This document shows positions 7,123-15,141 of a stretch of DNA of 64,000 nucleotides, one piece after another. The DNA lies in the NCBI RefSeq assembly GCF_041360795.1, contig NZ_JBFUPW010000004.1, positions 434,001-498,000 of the forward strand. The letters run 5' to 3'. Every line of letters begins with the position of its first letter. Within the stretch, counting starts at the first letter, position 1. The position numbers and the translations under genes are program-made. Below the pieces are notes generated by a model. The model was not told the DNA's origin. It saw only the letters and a program-made list of their open reading frames with translations, and ran no database searches. Source of the DNA: Arthrobacter_E sp041360795 (GTDB taxonomy: Bacteria; Actinomycetota; Actinomycetes; Actinomycetales; Micrococcaceae).

Positions 7123-9476
7123 ACCTTGATATCGAATCGAACGTTGCAGAAACCAGCAAGGCCACGCCCGAAGTCACAATTACGCGCATCCAACATGAAG
7201 GGAATATATTCTCCGGGAACATATCCGCCCCAAATTTCATGGTCAGGGGCGCCGTCGTGCCAACCGGAAAGGTGGAAGCCGCCGACACCGTACCGGTAGT
7301 TTGCGGCGTATGAGATGCCCGGGGCCTCTATAAGACCCCACCCAAATCCGTGCGGCTTAATTGGAAGCGCAACGTCATGATCTATATTGGTGATCTGCGC
7401 TCCCCACAGGTTGTACTCCCGCATGCGAATTCCATCAGCGCTAGCCTGGGCCTGCTTTACGAAACGGCAGTCATTGAAGGAACCCTGGGAACAGTGGTAC
7501 TCCTTCGTGACGCCAACCGACTTGTTATAAGTGCGGTTAACAATTCGCCAGTTCTGGTCGAAGTAGTAGGTAACGTCGGCGCGGGTCTTGTACGGCTCTC
7601 TCCACGCTCCGAACATTCTGTCGTTTCCGTCGAAGACCTGGGTATCCCAATCAGCCGGCCTGATGTATCGATCCCGGATGAAGGTCTGATAGCGGAAGGT
7701 CCAGGGCAGAGGTGATGCAGCGGCCACGTTTCTGGCCATCGGGGTTGCGCCGGCCCCCGCTGATGATTGCTGTCGGGAATCGATCAGTGCTTGTTCTGCG
7801 ATCGTGGGTGTGGGCGAGTTCGACTCCGGAGACGCCTGTCCAAGCGATGCAGCAAAGGGCTTCGTGAGTGACAGTTGAGTTGCTGATGCCGGAACTCGGG
7901 CTGAAGTGAGTTTGATCTCCGTTTCTCGGTTGCCCCTGTCAGGGTTTGCCGTTGCGCAGATGTTCGTGCTTTCCGTACCGTCCTGAAGAACTTCGTAGAT
8001 TACTTCTTTTCCTGCAGGACGCGAATTGTCGACGTACTCAGAGTTACAGGTCATTCCGATCCGTGTTGCACCTTGAAAGGTGAGAGTTCCTTCGGGCGTG
8101 CGGACGACCTCTGACCTGACAATGGTGCGAGGACGAGTGTCGGTCACTTGCTTTTTCCAGTTTACGACGCTGATCTGCGCGTCCGAACTGATCACCGCCG
8201 CGATGGTTGGTTTCGCCTGGTCCTGGTCCTCGATCACAATCCTCAAGTCCCGTGTTGCGAGCAAGGTGCCGGTCGAGCCATAAGCTTTTGCGCTGAAAGT
8301 GGTTTCGGTGGCGGGAAGCTTAAACGACGGGGTTGTCGATTCGCCGACTTTTGCCCCAGAGAGATCAAAGATGCGGTACAGCGACGCTCCAACATACGGA
8401 GACATTTCAACGCTTCGCACTCCGTCGGCTCCGGTTGAAGACCCAAGCACCTGGAACCCGGGTTTTGAGGGGCGTGCCTTGGTCAAAGCACTCTCAAGTT
8501 GGGACATGAACGAATCCCCAATGGCTGAAGACGTAGCGATCACTCTTCCATCTTTGCCTTCGGATCCCCAGGAGCTCGCTTCTACCCCAATCGGTCCGGA
8601 GAGAGCAGATCCCGATGATGCAAAGCGAATAATTGTTCCACTCACGGCACCTTCATAGATCGCTGGAATGGCTGCCGTTGCCGCTTGAGGAACGGAGATT
8701 CGGAACTTGCGAGTGTCGATGTTCTTACCCCGGAGGATGTCTACAACGTTTTGGTTGCGCTCCACCGGACCAGTTCCTTCAACGGAGATGGTGGGGTAGC
8801 CCAGAGCCTCAACCTTAGAGAGTGCTGCGGAGACGGCGGGGGCGTTTCCAACGAAGACGATGCGTTTCGGCTTCAGACGAGCAAGCGCTGACTCCTCAAA
8901 GCTATCCAATGTTGCGCCGATGGTTAGCAGAGGCGACTTCTGGTAGGCCGAGGCCGACGCCGCGGTGACAAGGTCTGCCGTCTGTCCTCCATCGGTGATG
9001 TATAGCTCGTCCACTGGCGCACTGAAGCTAGTGGATAGTGGAACATCGATCTCTAGTGGTCCGGCACCGGTTATCCACTGCTGGGTCGCAGTGACGGAAT
9101 TGATCTGCTGACGGACGATTGACTTGGGGCTGAAGCTAGGGCCCACCATGATCGCTTCCTGTGCGCCGAGCCGGCGGATCTCATCGAGCACCGGTTGTGG
9201 TGCCGAGGTGTCTACGAGAAGCAGCGGCACGTTTTGACTGGCCGCAGCAGGCGTCGCGACCGCTGACGAAATGGCGTCTGCGGAGTCTACGACGAAGACC
9301 TTCGGTGCCCCTGTCGCCCACCGTGCCGACGAAAATTGGATCGAGTAGGTGGTCGGGTTTGCCATTGCTTCCCTGCTCACCTTGGTTAGAGCGGCCGCCT
9401 TCGCGTCAGCCGGAAACGTGATACCGGCCAAGGTCGTTCCGGTCATGACAAGGGCAGCCACAAGGCCTGTGACCAT
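7119..9476 (-). CDS. Exported cell-wall-binding-repeat (CWB2-like) protein with DUF3238-like C-terminus
   Basis: A 785-residue protein. The N-terminus (MVTGLVAALVMTGTTLAGITFPADAKAAA) is signal-peptide-like but lacks a basic n-region. Residues about 50-270 contain repeats of the type VPLLLVD...LDEIRRLGAQEAIMVGP and KRIVFVGNAPAVSAALSKVEALGY, characteristic of cell-wall-binding repeat 2 proteins. A middle part looks like beta-sandwich adhesin domains (RIFDLSGAKVGESTTPSFKLP). The last 200 residues include GWHDGAPDHEIWGG, which recalls the C-terminal motif of DUF3238 proteins. It is likely surface-bound. The only normal start in frame after an upstream TAA is ATG 9476. A GGAGGAAAATTG just upstream would fit a TTG start in another frame, so the N-terminus may contain a frameshift. 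Confidence 0.65.
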   Translation of the reverse strand: MVTGLVAALVMTGTTLAGITFPADAKAAALTKVSREAMANPTTYSIQFSSARWATGAPKVFVVDSADAISSAVATPAAASQNVPLLLVDTSAPQPVLDEIRRLGAQEAIMVGPSFSPKSIVRQQINSVTATQQWITGAGPLEIDVPLSTSFSAPVDELYITDGGQTADLVTAASASAYQKSPLLTIGATLDSFEESALARLKPKRIVFVGNAPAVSAALSKVEALGYPTISVEGTGPVERNQNVVDILRGKNIDTRKFRISVPQAATAAIPAIYEGAVSGTIIRFASSGSALSGPIGVEASSWGSEGKDGRVIATSSAIGDSFMSQLESALTKARPSKPGFQVLGSSTGADGVRSVEMSPYVGASLYRIFDLSGAKVGESTTPSFKLPATETTFSAKAYGSTGTLLATRDLRIVIEDQDQAKPTIAAVISSDAQISVVNWKKQVTDTRPRTIVRSEVVRTPEGTLTFQGATRIGMTCNSEYVDNSRPAGKEVIYEVLQDGTESTNICATANPDRGNRETEIKLTSARVPASATQLSLTKPFAASLGQASPESNSPTPTIAEQALIDSRQQSSAGAGATPMARNVAAASPLPWTFRYQTFIRDRYIRPADWDTQVFDGNDRMFGAWREPYKTRADVTYYFDQNWRIVNRTYNKSVGVTKEYHCSQGSFNDCRFVKQAQASADGIRMREYNLWGAQITNIDHDVALPIKPHGFGWGLIEAPGISYAANYRYGVGGFHLSGWHDGAPDHEIWGGYVPGEYIPFMLDARNCDFGRGLAGFCNVRFDIKV

Positions 9477-10031
9477 GGCTTTTGTTTCTTCAATTTTCCT
9501 CCGCTGTGCGGTGATGAACTGTCGGCCCCCGCCGACTTACACGATTGTGATTCATGACAATAACATGCAACGTTGGCATCCAAAGGAGACACTGAGGCCG
9601 TGGGAGATGAACATCTGGCTAAGGCGGCTGGAACCGTTACAGTTAGAACCTCGAAGCTCCATCGCGTCAGGCAAGCCCACAGATGTCCTCGACACTCTCG
9701 AAGACTCACATCTCATCCACGGTCTCTAAGAAACTTCCGAAGCCTGAACTTGTCGTGATCGGCGATGGTAAGGTCCGCGATGACCGTGTCCGTGACCCCG
9801 GTCCGCCGCCTCGGCACTTCACCGATCCCGCACTCAAGCGCACAACCTAGTCTCAATGTGGCCGGCAACACATCACCAACAAACTCCTAGAATCAGCCCA
9901 GGCGGTGGTGCATTGGCGGGTTGAGACCGCCAACGAATTTGGCTCAGCCAGGAACACCAACAAGTGGACCGTCTATCAGCAGAAGAGCGCCCGATAATGA
10001 AGTGTCAGTGTTGCCGTGTAGAACGGCTCGT
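9477..10031. other. Intergenic stretch without convincing gene
   Basis: These 555 bases separate the minus-strand CWB2-like gene from the plus-strand HesB-like gene. Both strands carry short open frames, none with a known domain. The stretch near 9770-9850 is unusually Pro/Arg-coding in one frame and ends in a stop, and may be a gene relic. The promoters of the two flanking genes must lie here. No clear -35/-10 pair was identified. Confidence 0.5.
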
Positions 10032-10475
10032 ATGGACCAGGTACCGCTCCCACCGTTCACGGTGACTTCAGCTGCGATCTCTCAAATTGCATCCCTCGGC
10101 GGTGCTGTCATGGTTGACATTGAGGAAGGAGGGTGCTGCGGGCTGATCTACACCTATGAGGTGATCAATCCCGAAATCACAGTGGGAACAGCCACTGAGC
10201 GCTACGGCTGCCCGGGGGCGTGGCTGCTGGTCAGCACCCGCGCTCAGGACTTCCTCCCGGGCGCCACTTTGGACTACTCGGACCGGGTACGACCGCCCCG
10301 AATCCGTGTGATTTGTAACCCCAACACGCCAGACGTCTGGGCATGTCGGCGCTCATTCGGAAAGCCCTGGCCCGGGCCCGGCCAAACAGCATGCTGCTCC
10401 TATCGACCCATGCTCTGGGATGACCAATATGATCCACCAGCGGCCTGGAAACGGCAGACGGGCTATTCCGACTGA
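10032..10475 (+). CDS. HesB/IscA-like protein with extended C-terminus
   Basis: The 147-residue protein begins MDQVPLPPFTVTSAAISQIASLGG and shows the core of the HesB/IscA/ErpA fold: an early cysteine pair (GGCCGLIYTYEV), a central LDYSD, then ICNPN followed by WACRRSF. This is close to the canonical CNPN...CxCGxSF of A-type iron-sulfur carriers, with R in place of G in the final motif. A-type proteins carry Fe-S clusters to target enzymes. About 30 residues rich in Pro, Gly, Trp and Cys (PGPGQTACCSYRPMLW) follow the usual end of the family. ATG 10032 is chosen because it precedes the domain. The gene is isolated from any suf genes, so a specialised role is possible. Confidence 0.65.
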   Translation: MDQVPLPPFTVTSAAISQIASLGGAVMVDIEEGGCCGLIYTYEVINPEITVGTATERYGCPGAWLLVSTRAQDFLPGATLDYSDRVRPPRIRVICNPNTPDVWACRRSFGKPWPGPGQTACCSYRPMLWDDQYDPPAAWKRQTGYSD

Positions 10476-10561
10476 ATTCCCCGGCTTCGTCAACCACTGG
10501 CTACACCCGGCCCGCCCACGTCGAAGGGTTCGGGCCAACACATTGTCACCATTCGAGGTGA

Positions 10562-10577
10562 GTCAGAAACGACCGAT
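10562..10577. repeat. 16-bp direct repeat, left copy
   Basis: GTCAGAAACGACCGAT, identical to 14586-14601. The two copies bracket the MarR - efflux - monooxygenase module and could be traces of its insertion. A single 16-bp match somewhere in 64 kb is not rare by chance, so the value lies only in its position. Confidence 0.4.
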
Positions 10578-10634
10578 TTCGCCAGAGCGGTTAGCGAACC
10601 CGACCGTGGCGAGAGCGGGCAGGTGGCGGTGGCG

Positions 10635-11132
10635 TCAGTCGCCGATCGAGGGGCGCGCGGGCGCGACCATGTACTCGCCCATCGTGGTGCAGATCTCGTG
10701 GAGTAGTCGAGTGAATGTCTCGATGGTGTCGGGGGAATACTTTGTGAGGACATTGGCGATGTTCGCGCCCAGCGGGTCAAAGTAGTCGTCGGCGATCGCT
10801 TGCACCCCCGGGGTGGAGTGCAGCGTGACGATGCGGCGGTCTGCGTGTACGCGGCTGCGGGTGACGTGACCTGCGCTCTCCAACCGGTTGAGCAGTGATG
10901 AGGTGGCGCCGAAGGTAAGCCCAATGATGTCGCTGAGCCTGGCCGGCGAGAGGGGGTCGCCTCTTTCCTCTGCTGCGAGGATCTCGATCATCGCGGTGGC
11001 GTCCGTCGAGTGCAGCCCTTCGCGCGCTGCGAACGCTCGAGCGACGTTGGCGTAGGTGGCGCCGTACTCGCGCAGGGCTTCGTTGAAGAGATAGTGCCCC
11101 ACAGGCACCGCGACCGTTTCCTCGTTCTCCAT
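10635..11132 (-). CDS. MarR-family transcriptional regulator
   Basis: The 165-residue protein (start MENEETVAVP at 11132, preceded by GAGGAG at six bases) has the MarR winged-helix region LSDIIGLTFGATSSLLNRLESAGHVTRSRVHADRRIVTLHST, with the characteristic DxR wing. It is divergent from the DHA2 efflux gene at 11242. A perfect palindrome ATTTGATCATCAAAT lies between them, overlapping the efflux promoter region. It probably represses the efflux pump and itself, and is released by the pump's substrate, as for many MarR/drug-pump pairs. Upstream in-frame ATGs at 11138 and 11183 are less well placed. Confidence 0.85.
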   Translation of the reverse strand: MENEETVAVPVGHYLFNEALREYGATYANVARAFAAREGLHSTDATAMIEILAAEERGDPLSPARLSDIIGLTFGATSSLLNRLESAGHVTRSRVHADRRIVTLHSTPGVQAIADDYFDPLGANIANVLTKYSPDTIETFTRLLHEICTTMGEYMVAPARPSIGD

Positions 11133-11169
11133 CGGCATCTCCTCACGTGGCACACCGCTCTGCCGCCGG

Positions 11170-11225
11170 TTGCAGTTTATCACTCCGTCAAGCTATTCTA
11201 TGGTCAAGTTATTTGATCATCAAAT
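11170..11225 (+). promoter_or_regulatory. Efflux-gene promoter with MarR-type operator
   Basis: TTGCAG (11170-11175), an 18-base spacer and TATTCT (11194-11199) make a reasonable promoter reading towards the efflux gene. Just downstream, ATTTGATCATCAAAT (11211-11225) is a perfect 7+1+7 palindrome at the expected transcription start. It is the likely binding site of the divergent MarR protein. Confidence 0.65.
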
Positions 11226-11241
11226 GTTTTGGAGTGTGTTC

Positions 11242-12867
11242 ATGGCTGTGTCTGCCGGAGCCCGTCGTTGGATAGGGCTGATAGCCGTGGCGCTGGGTGT
11301 GGCGCTGATCGTCGTCGACACGACGATTGTGAACGTCATCACCCCGTCAGTGATTGATGACCTGGGGATCAACTCCAGCCAGGCGCAGTGGATTCAGGAG
11401 TCCTACGCGATCGTCTTCGCTGCTCTGCTGCTGGTCGTCGGTCGTATCGCCGATCTATGGGGCTCGAAGACAGTCTTTGTCGTCGGTGTTGTCATCTTCG
11501 GAGTGACGAGCTTGCTCGCAGGACTCGCCCCGAATGGGGAGACACTGATCCTCGCTCGTTTCCTGCAGGGGGTGGGAGCGGCCGCGATCCTGCCGACGTC
11601 ACTGGCTCTGTTGAACCACGCCTTCACGGGACCGGCACGCGGCAAAGCCTTCGCCGTCTGGGGGTCGACGATCGGCGCAGCCACGGCTCTCGGCCCGGTT
11701 CTCGGCGGCTGGCTATCGGAGAACTCCTCGTGGCGGTGGGCGTTCGGCATCAACATCCCGCTGACGATCGCCATTCTGATCATCGCGGCACTGTTCCTCT
11801 CGCAGCCGGGCAAGTCGAAGGGCGGAGTGGACCTCGTCGGCGCCGTCCTGTCGATCATCGGCCTCGGGCTGTTGGCTTTCGGTCTCGTCGAAGGCCGCGT
11901 CTATGGCTGGGTGATGAGCGAGGAAAGGTTCGAGCTGTTCGAATGGACCTGGGACTCGGGTCTGTCTCCCGCGTTCGTCGCCCTGGTGATCTCCGCGCTG
12001 CTGCTGCTCCTATTTGTTTGGCGGCAGGTCATCGTCAGCCGGGGTCGTAGCAGGCATCAGCCGCTGATGGACACGAAATTGTTCTCTATCGCTTCGTTCC
12101 GTAACGGCAACATCGCGACGCTCATCATCGGGCTGGGCGAGTTCGGCATCATCGCGGTTCTGCCGTTGTGGCTGCAGTTCACGCTCGACTACACGCCGCT
12201 GCAGGCCGGTCTCGCGCTGGTGCCGATCGCAATCGGCAGCTTCGTGGCCAGCGGCGCGAGCTTCCCGATGTCAGGCAAGCTCACACCCCTCACCTTGGTA
12301 CGCATCGGCCTGATCCTGGAAGTAGCCGGCCTCGCAGGCCTCGGCGTGGTGGCGGCGTTCACCGATGCGAACTGGTTCCTCATCTCCGTCGTACTGTTCT
12401 TCTACGGCATCGGTGTCGGGTTCGCCACCGCACAGGTCACGAACGTCGTTCTCGCCGACGTCCCGGCCGACGAAGGCGGACAGAGCTCCGGAATCCAGAG
12501 CACCTTCCGTCAACTCGGCTCGGCACTCGGTATCGCCGCCCTCACCACGGTGTTCTTCTCCACGCTCGGAAGTACCCTGCAGCACCGGCTCGAAGACAAG
12601 GGCCTGTCCGTGACCGACGCGACAAAGTTCAGCGACGCGGTCACCGACAGCGCCGGCGCCGCGATCGGTCCGATCAGGGAGATCCCCGGCTACGGTTTCG
12701 TGGCCGATATCGCTCGCGACGCGATGACCCACGCCGTCATGCTCGGTTCTCTGCTCGCTGCGGGATTCCTGGTTGTCGGTGTCATTGCCACATTCCTCAT
12801 CCCGAACAACGAGGCGGCCGGCCACAGCTCAATGCCTGAAGCAGTTGAGTCGAACCCCGCCGACTAG
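11242..12867 (+). CDS. DHA2-family (EmrB/QacA-type) drug efflux MFS transporter
   Basis: A 541-residue transporter with about 14 helices. Helix 1 carries the DHA2 motif LIVVDTTIVNVITPSVIDDLGI, followed by WIQESYAIVFAALLLVVGRIADLWGSK (motif A) and ARFLQGVGAAAILPTSLALL (motif B-like). The motif C-like region GAATALGPVLGGWL is present. It exports small organic molecules with proton motive force. The start at 11242 (MAVSAGARRW) follows GGAG at eight bases, and an upstream frame to 11170 is in the promoter. The gene is divergent from MarR and followed 205 bases later by an FAD monooxygenase. This pairing fits a resistance module in which the toxic compound is both oxidised and exported. Confidence 0.9.
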   Translation: MAVSAGARRWIGLIAVALGVALIVVDTTIVNVITPSVIDDLGINSSQAQWIQESYAIVFAALLLVVGRIADLWGSKTVFVVGVVIFGVTSLLAGLAPNGETLILARFLQGVGAAAILPTSLALLNHAFTGPARGKAFAVWGSTIGAATALGPVLGGWLSENSSWRWAFGINIPLTIAILIIAALFLSQPGKSKGGVDLVGAVLSIIGLGLLAFGLVEGRVYGWVMSEERFELFEWTWDSGLSPAFVALVISALLLLLFVWRQVIVSRGRSRHQPLMDTKLFSIASFRNGNIATLIIGLGEFGIIAVLPLWLQFTLDYTPLQAGLALVPIAIGSFVASGASFPMSGKLTPLTLVRIGLILEVAGLAGLGVVAAFTDANWFLISVVLFFYGIGVGFATAQVTNVVLADVPADEGGQSSGIQSTFRQLGSALGIAALTTVFFSTLGSTLQHRLEDKGLSVTDATKFSDAVTDSAGAAIGPIREIPGYGFVADIARDAMTHAVMLGSLLAAGFLVVGVIATFLIPNNEAAGHSSMPEAVESNPAD

Positions 12868-13072
12868 TCCGCCCACGCGGATCCCGCGCACCAGCGCCCT
12901 CCTCCGACGCCCCTGCGTTGCTTGGAGGGCACTGGTCATCCAATAGCCTCAGAGAACTCGTCCGCGGCGCCGCCCGTGAGAAGCCCAGGCCGGTGACGGT
13001 GAGCCCGACGACCGTGCGATTACGACAACCGCAGCCGCGAACCGCAATGCGACCATCAAAGGACCCCACTCC

Positions 13073-14269
13073 ATGAGCAAGAAGACCGTGCTAATCTCCG
13101 GGGCGAGCATCGCCGGCCCGACACTGGCCTACTGGCTGCACAGATACGGATGGGAAACCACCATCATCGAACGAGCCCCGGAACTTCGAACCGGCGGCCA
13201 GAACATCGACATACGCGGCGCCGGCCAAACGATCGCATGCCGCATGGGCATCGAACACACCATCCGGGACGCAACCACCGGTGAAGTCGGAACCCGCTTC
13301 GTCGACGCCCACGGACACACCGTCGCAGCATCACGCGTCAGCGACGGGGGTGGCGGGGCCACCGCTGAACTCGAGATCCTCCGGGGCGATCTCGCACGCA
13401 TCCTCGTCGACGCGACCACGCCCGGCACGAAGTACAACTTCGGCGACACCATCACCGCACTACACCACAACCAGAACGACGTCACCGTCTCCTTCGCAAA
13501 TGGGGAGGACCGCACCTTCGATCTCGTCGTCCTCGCCGAAGGCAAGAACTCCCGCTCCAGAGACCTCGCCTTCAACGACGTCACCATCCGCCCACTCGGC
13601 CTCTACACCGCATTCCTCACGATCCCCCGCCTCGACGCCGACACCCAGTGGGCCCGCTGGTACAACGCCACCGGGGGCCGCGCGATCATCCTCCGCCCCG
13701 ACAACAAGGGCACCACCCGCGCCGCCCTGTCCTTCATCTCCGACCGTGCCGGCTACGACGACCGGGACCCCGACGCTCAAAAGCGCGTCCTGAAAACCGT
13801 ATTCAAGGACGCGGGCTGGGAAGCACCTCGAGTCCTCGACGCCCTCGACAGCGAATCGGACATGTACTTCGAATACCTCGGGCAGGTCCAGATGCCTCAA
13901 TGGTCCACCGGACGCATCGCCGTCGTCGGAGACGCAGCCGCATGCGCCTCCCCAATCAGCGGCATGGGAACTAGCCTCGCACTCGTCGGCGCATACGTCC
14001 TCGCCGGAGAACTCGCAGCACACGTCGACCACCGAGACGCCTTCCGCGGCTACGAACGCATCATGCGCCCCTACGTCGAACAAGCCCAGAACCTGCCCCC
14101 AGGAACCCCGCGTCTAGCCAACCCCAAGTCCGCACCGGGAATCGCTCTCCTCCGACTCGCGCTCAAGATCGGGACGTCCCGCGCCTTCGACATCATCGGC
14201 GACCGGTTCTTCTCCCCACCCGCAGAGAAGATCGAGCTACCCGACTACCAGCACCTCGAACAGCACTAG
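13073..14269 (+). CDS. FAD-dependent monooxygenase (PHBH/TetX-like group A)
   Basis: The 398-residue enzyme starts with a Rossmann FAD-binding motif VLISGASIAGPTLAYWLHRYGWETTIIERAP. It has the middle DG-like strand FDLVVLAEGKNSRSR and the second FAD motif GRIAVVGDAAACASPISGMGTSLALVGAYVLA. Group A flavin monooxygenases hydroxylate aromatic compounds or drugs using NAD(P)H and O2. The usual GxGxxG is here GASIAG, as in many actinobacterial members. The gene follows the efflux pump in the same direction and probably shares its MarR control. Substrate is unknown. The coding region uses C-ending codons strongly, somewhat unlike its neighbours, compatible with acquisition of the module. Confidence 0.85.
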   Translation: MSKKTVLISGASIAGPTLAYWLHRYGWETTIIERAPELRTGGQNIDIRGAGQTIACRMGIEHTIRDATTGEVGTRFVDAHGHTVAASRVSDGGGGATAELEILRGDLARILVDATTPGTKYNFGDTITALHHNQNDVTVSFANGEDRTFDLVVLAEGKNSRSRDLAFNDVTIRPLGLYTAFLTIPRLDADTQWARWYNATGGRAIILRPDNKGTTRAALSFISDRAGYDDRDPDAQKRVLKTVFKDAGWEAPRVLDALDSESDMYFEYLGQVQMPQWSTGRIAVVGDAAACASPISGMGTSLALVGAYVLAGELAAHVDHRDAFRGYERIMRPYVEQAQNLPPGTPRLANPKSAPGIALLRLALKIGTSRAFDIIGDRFFSPPAEKIELPDYQHLEQH

Positions 14270-14640
14270 CAAGTGCTCCCGCGGACGGCGACGCGATGCT
14301 CTTAGAAGCCGAAGGTGCCGACTACCACGAAGCCAGTGAACGGCTCTGGAACCTCGCGAACTCACTCGCGAGCACCCCGCCGGTCGCTGGACCACACTGG
14401 CCCTCCAGGATTTGCAGCCTCCGCGGCCCAGTAGGGCTGCTGGTATAGAACAATCGCAATTAATGCCTGGACCGGCGTCGACTGCACGACACAGCAAGTA
14501 AAATGACCACCAGATCATTCCGACCGGCACTCTTCACCGCAGCCTTGCGCGGATAACGGACCAAACCCACGGACCTCTCCGGCGCGTCAGAAACGACCGA
14601 TATTGACTCGCCCAGGAAAGGAAGCGCATAAGCTGACGCA
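14270..14640. other. Spacer with gene relics and right direct repeat
   Basis: No clear gene. A 50-codon frame starts at ATG 14296 (MLLEAEGADYHEASERLWNLANSLAS...) and ends at 14448. Its first half looks like a helical protein piece and the second half does not, so it is perhaps a truncated relic. The 16-bp repeat GTCAGAAACGACCGAT is at 14586-14601. Confidence 0.45.
14586..14601. repeat. 16-bp direct repeat, right copy
   Basis: Identical to 10562-10577 and in the same orientation. With the left copy it brackets about 4 kb holding the MarR regulator, efflux pump and monooxygenase. Confidence 0.4.
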
Positions 14641-14811
14641 ATGCCTGACAACACTTTTTCGAGCGAACGGCCCTATGACGAGCTGCACGCTACCGTGGTC
14701 GACGCGCTTCGCCATGACCTGCCGAGCGACATCTCAGCTCACGCCGCTCATGAGGTCCTAGAGCGACTGCGGGACCAAGGGCTTCCCATCCCTGAACGAG
14801 ACACCGTTTAG
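14641..14811 (+). CDS. Small hypothetical protein (56 residues)
   Basis: ATG 14641 opens a 56-residue frame, MPDNTFSSERPYDELHATVV... ending LRDQGLPIPERDTV. It is acidic, helical and hydrophilic, with a heptad-like middle (DALRHDLPSDISAHAAHEVLERLRDQ cut across 37-50). No family could be named. It sits alone between the monooxygenase module and the AEC transporter, with only a weak AGGAAAGGAAG stretch upstream. Amino-acid composition looks protein-like, so it is listed as possible. Confidence 0.4.
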   Translation: MPDNTFSSERPYDELHATVVDALRHDLPSDISAHAAHEVLERLRDQGLPIPERDTV

Positions 14812-15141
14812 GCCTTCAAGCTATCGGTTGGCGTTCCAGGCCGGCCCTTTCATGCCCCGCGATCAATCGCTCCCTTTCCAGCTCTCCGGCCGCAGCCACT
14901 CGACCACGACGATGCCCCTGCAGGTATGGCTCACAGGTAGAGACCAAGAGGTCCCCAAGATCATCCAGTACGTCGAGGCGAAGGCGACGACTACGCGACA
15001 GCCCTGGAGGCTCCGGAGCAGCCGTGCGGGCCGGATCCGCGGCAATTTCCATCCACGCCGGCTAGAACTCCACGGAACCACGGCCGCCCAATAAATGAGA
15101 CGAAATAGTCCACACTCTGGACTTCGGGCTACGCTGGGACC
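14812..15141. other. Intergenic stretch before the AEC transporter
   Basis: 330 bases with overlapping open frames on both strands, none with a recognisable domain or convincing start. The promoter of the AEC gene should lie here. A possible TTGACA-like/-10 pair was not found. Confidence 0.45.

Noticed and set aside
14816..15094. Overlapping open frames on both strands between the 56-residue gene and the AEC gene
   Set aside because: No recognisable domain, weak starts and mutual overlap; treated as spacer.
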